A DNA stretch of 5,522 bases from an uncultured Trueperaceae bacterium (GTDB lineage: Bacteria; Deinococcota; Deinococci; Deinococcales; Trueperaceae), in contig CALCHY010000135.1 in assembly GCA_937907415.1 (NCBI GenBank), forward strand, positions 1-5,522, written 5' to 3'. Positions 1 to 5,522 of this stretch are shown in pieces; position 1 is the first letter of the stretch; every line of letters begins with the position of its first letter. The translations under genes and the position numbers were made by a program. Below the pieces are notes generated by a model. The model searched no databases. It saw nothing but the letters and a program-made list of their open reading frames with translations, and was not told where the DNA came from.

Positions 1-103
1 GGGCGTCAGCCTCGCGCCGATCACCGGGAAACTCGTTGGGGAGCTAGCTGCCGGGGAGCAGACGAGTCTAGATATTGGGGCGTTGGCGGTGGAGCGGTTC
101 TGA
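1..103 (+). CDS. C-terminal end of a FAD-dependent oxidoreductase (DAO family), partial
   Basis: This is the 3' end of a gene that begins left of the window. Codons run from base 2 to a TGA at 101-103, giving 33 residues that start GVSLAPITGKLVGELAAGE and end in LAVERF. A glycine-rich turn, then LAPxTGKLVxEL, a G-E pair and a short tail ending in RF is the usual C-terminus of DAO-type FAD oxidoreductases (glycine oxidase/ThiO, sarcosine oxidase and D-amino acid dehydrogenase relatives). In that family this helix packs against the FAD and closes the nucleotide-binding domain. Substrate cannot be told from the tail alone. The next gene starts 107 bases downstream from its own apparent promoter, so the two need not share an operon. 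The family call rests on the tail motif only. Confidence 0.7.
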   Translation, partial: GVSLAPITGKLVGELAAGEQTSLDIGALAVERF

Positions 104-176
104 GCGGTGTGTTTCGTGGGGGCCCAGTCAGGGGGTCATGCTCACCGTGACGCGACTCTTCTGACGCGGCGACGGC

Positions 177-185
177 TGGTAGAAT
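177..185 (+). promoter_or_regulatory. Candidate extended -10 promoter of the toxin-antitoxin pair
   Basis: The sequence TGGTAGAAT fits the extended -10 pattern TGnTATAAT with one mismatch. It lies about 25 bases before the antitoxin start, which would give a leader of roughly 20 bases. No good -35 box sits at the usual distance (CTGACG at 161-166 is too close, GTGACG at 147-152 too far), which is tolerable for an extended -10 promoter. In this family the antitoxin normally binds its own promoter, but I see no clear operator palindrome here. Confidence 0.4.
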
Positions 186-210
186 CCTTACTAGATGGAG
201 GCAACGTAAG

Positions 211-450
211 GTGAGTGTAAAGGCGACCATCACGAGCAAAGGACAGGTGACGATCCCGAAGGCGGTCCGTACGCGGCTTGGCCTAGAGCAGGGTGATGTG
301 GTGGAGTTCGTGACCGTGGAAGGCGTCACGTACTTAAGGCCCGTCCGTGGCGACGAGAACCCGTTCGCGGCGTACGTTGGTGCTCTACGCGCGTTCGAGA
401 CCAGAGAAGAGATAGGTGCCTGGCTGCGGGACTTGCGGGATGACGACTGA
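211..450 (+). CDS. vapB: AbrB/MazE-fold antitoxin (VapB-type)
   Basis: A 79-residue protein with an N-terminal SpoVT/AbrB swapped-hairpin DNA-binding domain at about residues 4-46. The signature is clear: [15 protein letters not shown] (6-20), [11 protein letters not shown] (23-33), then a short strand ending YLRPV. The C-terminal tail (about 50-79; NPF, then [14 protein letters not shown]) is acidic and probably amphipathic, as expected for the segment that wraps the partner toxin. The start is GTG at 211, preceded by GGAGG at 197-201 with 9 bases between. An ATG at 195 is excluded because it reaches a stop after four codons. The gene ends two bases before the PIN toxin start, the classic antitoxin-first order. 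By analogy it neutralises the toxin and represses its own promoter. The codons AGA and ATA (near 401-415) look less GC-biased than those of neighbouring genes. MazE-like would be an equally valid fold name; the partner makes VapB the better label. Confidence 0.9.
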   Translation: MSVKATITSKGQVTIPKAVRTRLGLEQGDVVEFVTVEGVTYLRPVRGDENPFAAYVGALRAFETREEIGAWLRDLRDDD

Positions 451-452
451 CC

Positions 453-878
453 ATGCGCACCGCACTAGACACGAACGTCATTTCCGCTCTTTGGTCTGCC
501 GAGCCTCTAGCTGGCGCTATGGCAGAGTGGTTGAACGAAGCACGCCGGGCGGGCAGGCTGGTCATCTGCGCGCCGGTAATGGTCGAGCTCCGCGCGTACC
601 CGGGAGCGACCGAGGAGTTCGTCACCCGGTTCTTGCACGATGCCGCCGTCGAGGTCGACCGTCAGTTTTCGCCACGCATGTGGGATGAGGTCGGACAGGC
701 GTTCGCGACCTACGCCGATAGGCGGAGGCGGTCCTCTGGAGGTCAGCCGAAGCGGCTACTAGTCGACTTCATGGTGGGTGCTCACGCCCTCATCGCCGCG
801 GATCGGTTACTAACGCTCGACGTTTATCGTTACCGTCAAGACTTCCCGGGGCTGGTGCTGCCTCTGGCCCCGCTCTAG
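453..878 (+). CDS. vapC: PIN-domain ribonuclease toxin (VapC-type)
   Basis: A 141-residue single-domain PIN protein, the normal length for VapC toxins. The acidic metal-binding residues expected of the fold are all present: D6 in ALDTN, E45 in VELRA, D105 in LVDFMVGAHAL and D123 in LLTLDVYRYRQDFPGL. The last two blocks match the common VapC ending (DFxIGAHAL, then LLTxDxxxYRxxFPxL). Such enzymes are Mg2+-dependent endoribonucleases that cut tRNA, rRNA or mRNA and arrest growth when freed from the antitoxin. The target cannot be read from sequence. A basic run, RRRR at 90-93 followed by a flexible SSGGQPKR, precedes the third acidic residue and may contact RNA. The ATG lies 2 bases after the antitoxin stop with only a weak GGGA upstream, so translation is probably coupled. 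All catalytic residues are intact and no frameshift is seen, so it appears functional. Confidence 0.92.
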   Translation: MRTALDTNVISALWSAEPLAGAMAEWLNEARRAGRLVICAPVMVELRAYPGATEEFVTRFLHDAAVEVDRQFSPRMWDEVGQAFATYADRRRRSSGGQPKRLLVDFMVGAHALIAADRLLTLDVYRYRQDFPGLVLPLAPL

Positions 879-947
879 TCTCGGAGGGGTAGTAAACCTT
901 ACCGACCTTCAGAGACCGCGGGGCTGCCTTAAGACTCTCAATCTCCT

Positions 948-1502
948 TCAGTCATGTTCGTCTCCCAACGGCACGTCGGCCCGCACCACATAGCGGGCGC
1001 CCGCCGGGTGAAGGCGACTCTCGACGACCTGCAGCTCGCCGACACTCCATTCGCCGTACTCCTGTAGCCGCGCGAGTCTGTTGGGAACGGGCTGTGGCAC
1101 CCTAAGCCGGGCGAGCGTTATGTGCGGGTGGAAGCGCTTGTCGTCGAGTTCGAAGCCCGCCGCTCGAAGTTCGTTCGCGAGGGCGGCCTGCAACTTGATG
1201 AGCGTCGGCACGTCGCCCGTTAGGCCCGCCCACAGGACCTTGGCCCGCCGGTCGTTAGGGAAGGCGCCAATGCCCTGTGCGGCGAGACGGAGCGGCCCGA
1301 CGAAGCCTTCCGTGGCTGCGAAAGCGGCGTCCTCTACGTCGTCGATGCGGTGCTCCTCGACCGTTCCCAAGAATGCCAGCGTGACGTGCAGGTTCTCCGG
1401 TTTCACCCAGCTGACGCCGCGCGCGTCGGCGGCTGTGCCCACGCGCGCGAGGTTGGCGCGCACGCTGTCTTCAACTGGTAAGGCGATGAACAGCCGAGGC
1501 AT
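948..1502 (-). CDS. thpR: RNA 2',3'-cyclic phosphodiesterase (2'-5' RNA ligase family)
   Basis: A 184-residue protein of the 2H phosphoesterase superfamily, matching the usual ThpR/LigT length. Both catalytic HxTx motifs are present: HVTL at 39-42 and HITL at 127-130 (within RFHPHITLAR). The start MPRLFIALP and the block WVKPENLHVTLAFLG (32-46) are typical of the family, as is KVLWAGL (88-94) between the two lobes. The two histidines act as general acid and base, opening RNA 2',3'-cyclic phosphates to 2'-phosphates; some members also ligate RNA halves in vitro. It is cytoplasmic. The gene is convergent with the toxin gene (69 bases between) and divergent from the lipoprotein gene (87 bases between starts). 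The only Shine-Dalgarno-like run before the ATG is AAGGG about 14 bases away, so the start is chosen on homology: the first strand begins right after Met. No partner gene is evident. Confidence 0.94.
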   Translation of the reverse strand: MPRLFIALPVEDSVRANLARVGTAADARGVSWVKPENLHVTLAFLGTVEEHRIDDVEDAAFAATEGFVGPLRLAAQGIGAFPNDRRAKVLWAGLTGDVPTLIKLQAALANELRAAGFELDDKRFHPHITLARLRVPQPVPNRLARLQEYGEWSVGELQVVESRLHPAGARYVVRADVPLGDEHD

Positions 1503-1578
1503 GGTCTAGACGATGACCCTTGGGTGGGGTTGGTGGCAAGCGGAGAACTCACCTCGAACCTGTACGCTTGCTTGAGCG

Positions 1579-1584
1579 AGGAGG
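1579..1584 (+). promoter_or_regulatory. Ribosome binding site that fixes the lipoprotein start
   Basis: A full AGGAGG lies 5 bases before ATG 1590. It decides against the longer reading from GTG 1524, which would put 22 extra polar residues in front of a standard lipoprotein signal peptide. Confidence 0.8.
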
Positions 1585-1589
1585 TCGTC

Positions 1590-2069
1590 ATGACACGAGC
1601 ATTACGAGGCACTCACCGCCGCACTGGGCGCGTAGCGCACCTGCTGGGCGTGACTGCTGGAGCGCTATTGCTGCTGACGAGTTGCGGTCTCGGCCAGAAG
1701 CCGAAGGTCGGGGCGTTCGACTACACCGGAACGTGGCGCGGCACAGTCAGCGACGATGCCAACGGCGCGGGCACCGCCCTAGTCACCCTCCAGCAGAACG
1801 AGTACGTCCTCACGGGCACGTGGCACACCGTGATGGGCGGAGATGCCGCGCGGCAGGACGGCGGCGCCTGGACGGGCCAACTGTTCGTTGGCAAGGAGGG
1901 CGACCTGCTCGACGTCACGTTAAGCCCGGCCGTGGCCGGCGAGTGCTCCTACAAGGTCACGCTCTCGCGCACGGAGGAGAGCGTCAGCGGTAGCTATGAA
2001 CCAACGGGCGCTGCCGTCACATGCGCCAACCTGACGCGAGGGACGCTGCAGCTAGCCAAACAGAACTGA
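1590..2069 (+). CDS. Small secreted lipoprotein of unknown function, beta-rich
   Basis: A 159-residue predicted lipoprotein. The N-terminus has a basic stretch (R3-H17), a hydrophobic core (about 18-29) and a lipobox LLTSC with the lipidated cysteine at 32. G33 rather than D at +2 would favour outer-membrane sorting if the host is diderm and uses the Lol rule. After a short linker (33-43) comes one domain of about 115 residues dominated by alternating hydrophobic and polar residues, suggesting a beta-meander or small barrel. It contains two copies of TGTW (46-49 and 75-78), a related AWTGQL (93-98) and VSGSYEPTG (132-140). C119 and C145 could form a disulfide. Proteins with repeated G-x-W/Y strands of this kind are common secreted unknowns. 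I do not recognise a named family and assign no function. It diverges from thpR and converges on the monooxygenase gene, so it is probably transcribed alone. Confidence 0.82.
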   Translation: MTRALRGTHRRTGRVAHLLGVTAGALLLLTSCGLGQKPKVGAFDYTGTWRGTVSDDANGAGTALVTLQQNEYVLTGTWHTVMGGDAARQDGGAWTGQLFVGKEGDLLDVTLSPAVAGECSYKVTLSRTEESVSGSYEPTGAAVTCANLTRGTLQLAKQN

Positions 2070-2101
2070 GTACCGCCAGGAACAGTTAGGAGCAGAGTGC
2101 G

Positions 2102-3139
2102 TCAGACGCTGGTCGCCAGCCGCCGCGTGAGTTCGCCAGCGGGAATCGCCGCGCAGCCGCTCGTGTTCTGCCCCGCCCACAGGTGAGTGAAGTCGGTGCT
2201 CCCGCGCGCTTCCGCCGCAGCGCGCAGGGCCGCCAGCGCTTTGGCGGCGTGCGGGAAGTCCGGCACGCTGGCGTTGAGGGGCCCGAGTTCGCGGATGAGG
2301 CGGTTCACGATGCCGCGCGCCGGGCGGCCGGTGAACACGTTCGTCATGGCCGTGTGCCGCGCCGCGGCGCTTATCAGCGCGGAGCGGTGCAGGGGTCTGG
2401 TTGTCGCCTCCGGGCACAACAGGAAGGCGGTGCCCACCTGCGCGCCGATAGCCCCGAGTGTCAGCGCAGCTCGCACGCCAGCGGCGCTAGCGATGCCGCC
2501 AGCCGCGATGACGGGAACCTTTACGGCTGCCACGACCTGTGGCACGAGGGCGAAGGTGCCGAGTTGCGTAGTGATGTCGTTCGTGAGGAACATGCCGCGG
2601 TGGCCGCCGGCTTCGGCGCCCTGCGCGATGACGGCGTCAACGCCGCGCGCCTCGAGGCAAAGCGCTTCCGCGACGGTGGTGGCGGTGGCGATGACCTTCG
2701 CTCCCGTAGCGCGCACCTCGGCCAGTAGCTGCTCGGCCGGCAGGCCGTAATGGAAGCTCACGACCGGCGGCCGCAACTCGCTGACCACCGCGGCGGCCGC
2801 GTCGTCGAACGGCGTGCGGAGCGGCGAGACCGACTCGGCGCCTGCGTCCACGCCCAACTCCTCGTAGTAAGGGGCGAGGAGCTGGCGCCAGCGTGCATCG
2901 GCGTCGGGGTTGCGCGGCGGCACCCTGTGGCTGAAGAAGTTGACGTTGTAAGGCCTGTCAGTCCGGCACTCGATCTCGCGCAGTTCGGACGCGATCTCGT
3001 CTGGCGCCAGCAGCCCGCACGGCAGCGAACCGAGACCGCCAGCGGTCGAGACGGCCACCGCCAGGCGCTGGTCCTGTACCCCGGCCATCGGCGCCTGGAT
3101 TATGGGCAGCTCCGTGCCGAACAACTCCGCGAACGTCAT
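2102..3139 (-). CDS. Nitronate monooxygenase-like FMN oxidoreductase (class I NMO type)
   Basis: A 345-residue TIM-barrel flavoprotein of the nitronate monooxygenase (former 2-nitropropane dioxygenase) family, of normal length. Motifs in order: IIQAPMAGV (13-21), AGGLGSL (33-39), YNVNFF (64-69) followed by the class I-type APYYEELG (89-96), VVSFHYGLP (126-134), AQGAEAGGHRG (172-182) with H180 at the expected active-site position, and the FMN phosphate-binding strands VIAAGGI (210-216) and GAQVGTAFL (232-240). Such enzymes use FMN and oxygen to oxidise alkyl nitronates, for example propionate 3-nitronate, to carbonyl compounds and nitrite. The start is ATG 3139, chosen because GAGGTG precedes it by 5 bases and because the QAPM strand then begins near residue 15. 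The open frame reaches back to 3505 without stops, but that stretch overlaps the divergent transporter gene and is not family-like. FabK-type enoyl reductases are related; the NFF and YYEELG blocks favour NMO. Confidence 0.88.
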   Translation of the reverse strand: MTFAELFGTELPIIQAPMAGVQDQRLAVAVSTAGGLGSLPCGLLAPDEIASELREIECRTDRPYNVNFFSHRVPPRNPDADARWRQLLAPYYEELGVDAGAESVSPLRTPFDDAAAAVVSELRPPVVSFHYGLPAEQLLAEVRATGAKVIATATTVAEALCLEARGVDAVIAQGAEAGGHRGMFLTNDITTQLGTFALVPQVVAAVKVPVIAAGGIASAAGVRAALTLGAIGAQVGTAFLLCPEATTRPLHRSALISAAARHTAMTNVFTGRPARGIVNRLIRELGPLNASVPDFPHAAKALAALRAAAEARGSTDFTHLWAGQNTSGCAAIPAGELTRRLATSV

Positions 3140-3144
3140 GCTGT

Positions 3145-3150
3145 CACCTC
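3145..3150 (-). promoter_or_regulatory. Ribosome binding site that fixes the monooxygenase start
   Basis: Read on the minus strand this is GAGGTG, 5 bases before the ATG at 3139-3137. It rules out the stop-free upstream extension of the frame as the real start. Confidence 0.75.
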
Positions 3151-3257
3151 GTCGACCCTCGTACTCCTGCACCCTAGCGCTCATGGGCGAGGCGCGGCCT
3201 GGCTCGCGCGAACCTGCGGCGCTGGCGAACGGGCACTTGGCACCCGCTGCGGTCAGC

Positions 3258-3278
3258 GTGCCGTAAGTACGGGCGCAC
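3258..3278. repeat. Imperfect inverted repeat, possible operator
   Basis: CCGTA and TACGG flank a 2-base centre (AG), and the outer bases GTG and CAC also pair once a 3-base bulge (GCG) on the right side is allowed. The position, about 75-95 bases before the transporter gene and 120-140 before the monooxygenase gene, would suit a regulator of either. Short arms like these can arise by chance in a region of this length. Confidence 0.25.
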
Positions 3279-3337
3279 GCGAAACGAGCGAGTAGCCTAG
3301 CCTGTGCTCCGTCGGCGAACTCCCGGCCGCACAACCG

Positions 3338-3344
3338 AAGGAGG
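3338..3344 (+). promoter_or_regulatory. Strong ribosome binding site of the osmoprotectant-binding protein gene
   Basis: AAGGAGG lies 6 bases before ATG 3351, a near-perfect match to the anti-Shine-Dalgarno sequence. It fits a binding protein needed in excess over the permease, which has no comparable site. Confidence 0.8.
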
Positions 3345-3350
3345 CTCGCG

Positions 3351-4271
3351 ATGAGAAGATTCCTTATCATCCTCGCCCTACTAGCAGGGATGGTCACGGC
3401 CGCCGCGCAGGACGCCGCGAAGCCCATCACAATCGGATCCAAGATCGACACGGAAGGCTCCGTCCTCGCGCAGGTGATCAAGCTGATGCTGGAGGCCAAC
3501 GGCATTCAGGTCGTCGATCGCTCGGGCTTCGGCACCACGTCCGTCGTGCGGCAGGCGCTGCTGTCAGGCGAGATCGATATCTACCCCGAGTACACCGGCA
3601 CTGCCCTCACGTTCTTCCCGAACGCTGACCTGCCGGCCGGCACCTCCACGAACGCAACGGAGCTGTACGACACCGTCAAGCGCCTCGACTCGGAACGGAA
3701 CGACGTCGTGTGGCTCGGCCGCTCGCCCGCCAACAACACCTGGGCGCTTGCCGTTCCCAAAGCCCTCGCGGAAGCTAACGGCCTGACGAGCGTCGCCGAC
3801 CTCGCGGCCTACATCAACGCAGGCAAGCCGTTCAAGTTGGCGGCCAGCCAGGAGTTCGTTGACCGGGAAGACGCGCTACCCGCCTTCGAGAAGACCTACG
3901 GCTTCGAAGTGAATGGTGATCAGCTAGTGGTGCTAGCCGGCGGCAACACCACCCAAACCGAGACGGCGGCAGCGAACGGTACCGATGGCGTGAACGCCGC
4001 CATGGCGTACGGCACGGACGGCGCCATCAGCGCCCTCGGCCTGGTCACGTTGACCGACCCTAAAGGCGCCGTGGCCATCTACCAACCCGCGCCCATCGTG
4101 CGCGGCGAGGTGGCGCGCGCCTACCCGAACCTCGGAAGCATCCTCGACCCGGTCTTCGCCAGCCTAGACGAGAGCGTGCTGCAGGACCTCAACGGGAAGG
4201 TGGCCGTCAACGGCGAGAACCCGAGCGATGTGGCGCACGCCTACCTAGTGAGCGCCGGTTTCCTGAAGTGA
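3351..4271 (+). CDS. osmF: Osmoprotectant (glycine-betaine-type) ABC transporter substrate-binding protein, OsmF/YehZ-like
   Basis: A 306-residue exported binding protein of the OpuAC/OpuBC type-II fold. A signal peptide covers about residues 1-19 (RR, hydrophobic core FLIILALLAGMV, then AAA before Q20). There is no lipobox cysteine, so the mature protein should be free in the periplasm. Family motifs in order: ITIGSKIDTEGSVLAQ (26-41), GFGTTSVVRQAL (59-70), the hallmark DIYPEYTGTAL (76-86), NNTWALAVP (128-136), YGTDG (220-224), DPKGA (236-240) and YQPAPIVR (244-251). The GSKIDTEG and YQPAP blocks point to the OsmF/YehZ branch rather than classical OpuCC. Family members bind betaine-like quaternary amines with an aromatic cage, often with low affinity. 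The exact ligand is not readable here. The permease gene follows after 18 bases in the same frame, indicating one operon. Confidence 0.92.
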   Translation: MRRFLIILALLAGMVTAAAQDAAKPITIGSKIDTEGSVLAQVIKLMLEANGIQVVDRSGFGTTSVVRQALLSGEIDIYPEYTGTALTFFPNADLPAGTSTNATELYDTVKRLDSERNDVVWLGRSPANNTWALAVPKALAEANGLTSVADLAAYINAGKPFKLAASQEFVDREDALPAFEKTYGFEVNGDQLVVLAGGNTTQTETAAANGTDGVNAAMAYGTDGAISALGLVTLTDPKGAVAIYQPAPIVRGEVARAYPNLGSILDPVFASLDESVLQDLNGKVAVNGENPSDVAHAYLVSAGFLK

Positions 4272-4289
4272 CCGGCGCCTGACCGTAGC

Positions 4290-5522
4290 GTGAGCGTTCC
4301 CGGCAGGAGCGTGCTGCTACTTGCGGCAGGGCTCGGCCTGGCGGCGCAACTGCCGGCCTGGTTCGTCCTGAAGCCTAACCGCCTCGTTGACGGTCAGGCC
4401 TTCGCGCTCCACGGCCTCGAGGGCAGCCTGTGGTGGTTGCTTGCGCTCGTATGGCTGGCTGCGGCGGCGAGCGCGTTGCGGCCGCGTCTCTTGGTTGCCG
4501 CGCCGGCCGTCGCCGCCGTCACGACTGGCCTCACGCTCTACGCCGCCGCCGTCGGGTCTAGGCTGCTGTCGGATGGCCAGCCGGCCAGCGCCCGTGCTTC
4601 TCTCGGCCTGGGCTTCTGGCTCGCGCTAGTGGCGTGCTACGTGGGGTGGTTCGCTGCCATGCGCCTGGCCGCCCGCCAAAGTCACGCAGCCAGCGCGACC
4701 GTGCTAACTGCAGCGTTCGTGCTCTACCTCGCCATCAGCGGTCAGTACGCGGGACTTGGCTTGGTCCGCGAGCTGGTGGCGCAAGGCGCAGACTTCAAGG
4801 CCGCGTTGGGGCGGCACCTTGCCCTCAGCGGCACCAGCCTCCTCTTCGGGGTGGCCATCGGCCTACCTGCCGCCGTTGCTGCGCACCGGCGGCCCGCCGT
4901 AGCGACCTGGTTGCTGCCCACCGTCGCGTTCTTCCAGACGGTACCGTCGCTCGCACTGTTCGGGCTGCTGCTACCGCTCCTCGCGCGGCTGGGGCAGGGG
5001 CTCAGTCTCGGAACCACGCTCCTACTAGGGTTGCTTCTGCTGCCGCTCGTGCTGCTGCGGCGCGCCCGCACTCCGTGGCTGCGGCTCCCGATCATCGTTC
5101 TCGCCGTGCTGCCTGCGCTCCTGTGGGTCACGGTCCTCGCGACCGTCGTATCAGGTCTCCTCGCCAGCGTTTTCTCGGGTGCCCCGGTGTTCTCTGGCTC
5201 GCCGACGATCGGCGCGCCGCTCGGCGTTCTTGGGGTGAGGGGTATCGGAGCGGCGCCCGCGCTGATAGCACTGATCCTCTACTCGCTACTGCCCATCGTC
5301 CGCAACGGTTACGAGGGCCTGCAGGGGGTTCCCGCGGCGGCCGTGCAGGCCGGCCGCGGCATGGGGATGAGCCAGCGGCAGCTCCTCACCGGCGTCGAGC
5401 TGCCGCTGGCGCTGCCCGTGATGGTCTCTGGCATCAGGGCCGCCGCCGTACTCGTGGTTGGCATCACTACCGTGGCGTTCCTCATCGGCGCGGGCGGCCT
5501 CGGCGTGTTCATCCAGCGCGGC
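4290..5522 (+). CDS. yehY: Osmoprotectant ABC transporter permease, YehY-like, 3' end cut by window
   Basis: A stop-free frame of 411 codons that continues past the right edge. The first 170 residues form an N-terminal hydrophobic extension with about five membrane segments (roughly 7-27, 46-64, 67-89, 105-124, 135-150), as in E. coli YehY. From memory, the PNRLV (29-33) and GLGFW (106-110) blocks also resemble YehY. The BPD-type permease core begins near 173 (ALGRHLALSGTSLLFG), with FFQTVPSLALFGLL up to 227, GIGAAPALIALILYSLLPIVRN from 318, an EAA loop from A349 to LPLALP (371-376, with G355) that contacts the ATPase, and GAGGLGVFIQRG at the edge. About 40-45 residues are probably missing. 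An extra segment lies at about 228-317. GTG 4290 is the first start after the upstream stop but lacks a ribosome site. GTG 4311 has AGGAG only 1 base away, so the exact start is uncertain. Confidence 0.85.
   Translation, partial: MSVPGRSVLLLAAGLGLAAQLPAWFVLKPNRLVDGQAFALHGLEGSLWWLLALVWLAAAASALRPRLLVAAPAVAAVTTGLTLYAAAVGSRLLSDGQPASARASLGLGFWLALVACYVGWFAAMRLAARQSHAASATVLTAAFVLYLAISGQYAGLGLVRELVAQGADFKAALGRHLALSGTSLLFGVAIGLPAAVAAHRRPAVATWLLPTVAFFQTVPSLALFGLLLPLLARLGQGLSLGTTLLLGLLLLPLVLLRRARTPWLRLPIIVLAVLPALLWVTVLATVVSGLLASVFSGAPVFSGSPTIGAPLGVLGVRGIGAAPALIALILYSLLPIVRNGYEGLQGVPAAAVQAGRGMGMSQRQLLTGVELPLALPVMVSGIRAAAVLVVGITTVAFLIGAGGLGVFIQRG

Larger units (their letters stand above)
3140..3350. other. 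Divergent intergenic region between the monooxygenase and transporter genes
   Basis: These 211 bases must carry the promoters of both flanking genes. Both strands are open here, but neither frame resembles a protein. For the plus strand, TTGGCA at 3237-3242 is a good -35 match, yet no convincing -10 lies 16-18 bases on; the nearest AT-containing runs are TAAGTA at 3264-3269 and the tandem TAGCC-TAGCC at 3293-3302. An inverted repeat sits at 3258-3278. I could not settle promoter positions by eye. Confidence 0.5.

Noticed and set aside
879..947. Intrinsic terminator between the convergent toxin and thpR genes
   Set aside because: Only very short complementary pieces (such as GGTA/TACC at 888-903) are present, with no stable GC stem followed by a T-run on either strand. 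The 32-base gap at 2070-2101 also has none.
1081..1509. Plus-strand open frame of 142 codons antisense to thpR
   Set aside because: It mirrors a gene with both catalytic HxTx motifs on the other strand. Its translation is rich in Arg, Ser and Ala with no domain pattern, as expected of a GC-rich shadow.
1713..2066. Avidin-like biotin-binding domain suggested by the TGTW repeats
   Set aside because: ITGTW/LTGTY strands do occur in streptavidin, but the later tryptophans and the terminal biotin-contacting aspartate region are not seen. The similarity is what any small Gly-Trp beta-meander would give.
2183..3295. Plus-strand open frames (2183-2728, 2187-2750, 2750-3295) opposite the monooxygenase gene
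   Set aside because: They are Ala/Arg/Gly-rich shadows of a well-supported flavoprotein gene and have no recognisable motif.
3140..3505. 122-residue N-terminal extension of the monooxygenase
   Set aside because: It overlaps the divergent binding-protein gene, lacks family similarity, and a GAGGTG ribosome site supports ATG 3139 instead.
4742..5131. Minus-strand open frame of 129 codons within the permease region (with another at 5309-5512)
   Set aside because: The plus strand here encodes clear membrane and EAA-loop motifs. The minus frames are Ser/Arg/Pro-rich shadows. A plus-strand frame at 4387-4629 is rejected for the same reason.
3351..5522. Binding protein-permease fusion by readthrough of the single TGA
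   Set aside because: A cleaved signal peptide on the binding protein would leave the fused permease behind an exported domain. Known fusions in this family place the permease first, so separate proteins are far more likely.

Overview
The window reads as ordinary bacterial chromosome from a GC-rich organism. Strong Shine-Dalgarno sequences (AGGAGG, AAGGAGG, GAGGTG) precede three of the genes. The solute-binding protein carries a cleavable, non-lipoprotein signal peptide ending in AAAQ. That leader style, the high GC and the osmF-type transporter make a member of the Deinococcota (Deinococcus/Truepera-like) my best guess, but this is inference from style and other GC-rich phyla are not excluded.

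Layout, left to right. (1) Positions 1-103 hold the last 33 codons of a FAD-dependent oxidoreductase of the DAO type. (2) Positions 211-878 hold a compact vapBC-type toxin-antitoxin pair: an AbrB/MazE-fold antitoxin followed after 2 bases by a PIN-domain RNase toxin, with a plausible extended -10 promoter just upstream. (3) Convergent to it, on the minus strand, 948-1502 encodes a ThpR-type RNA 2',3'-cyclic phosphodiesterase (2H superfamily). (4) Divergent from thpR, 1590-2069 encodes a small, beta-rich lipoprotein of unknown function. (5) Convergent to that, 2102-3139 (minus) encodes a class I nitronate monooxygenase-like flavoprotein. (6) A 211-base divergent intergenic region (3140-3350) separates it from (7) an osmoprotectant ABC transporter on the plus strand: an OsmF/YehZ-type periplasmic binding protein (3351-4271) and a YehY-type permease that starts near 4290 and runs off the right end of the window.

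How the genes fit together: the binding protein and permease clearly form one transport system for glycine-betaine-like compatible solutes, whose ATPase and any second permease should lie to the right. The toxin-antitoxin pair is a self-contained module. The phosphodiesterase, lipoprotein and monooxygenase alternate in strand with their neighbours and show no evident shared pathway.

I found no RNA gene, CRISPR array, insertion sequence or convincing intrinsic terminator. The most unusual point is a stretch of roughly 70 extra residues, probably two membrane segments, inside the conserved core of the permease. I do not see evidence for a previously undescribed multi-gene system here.
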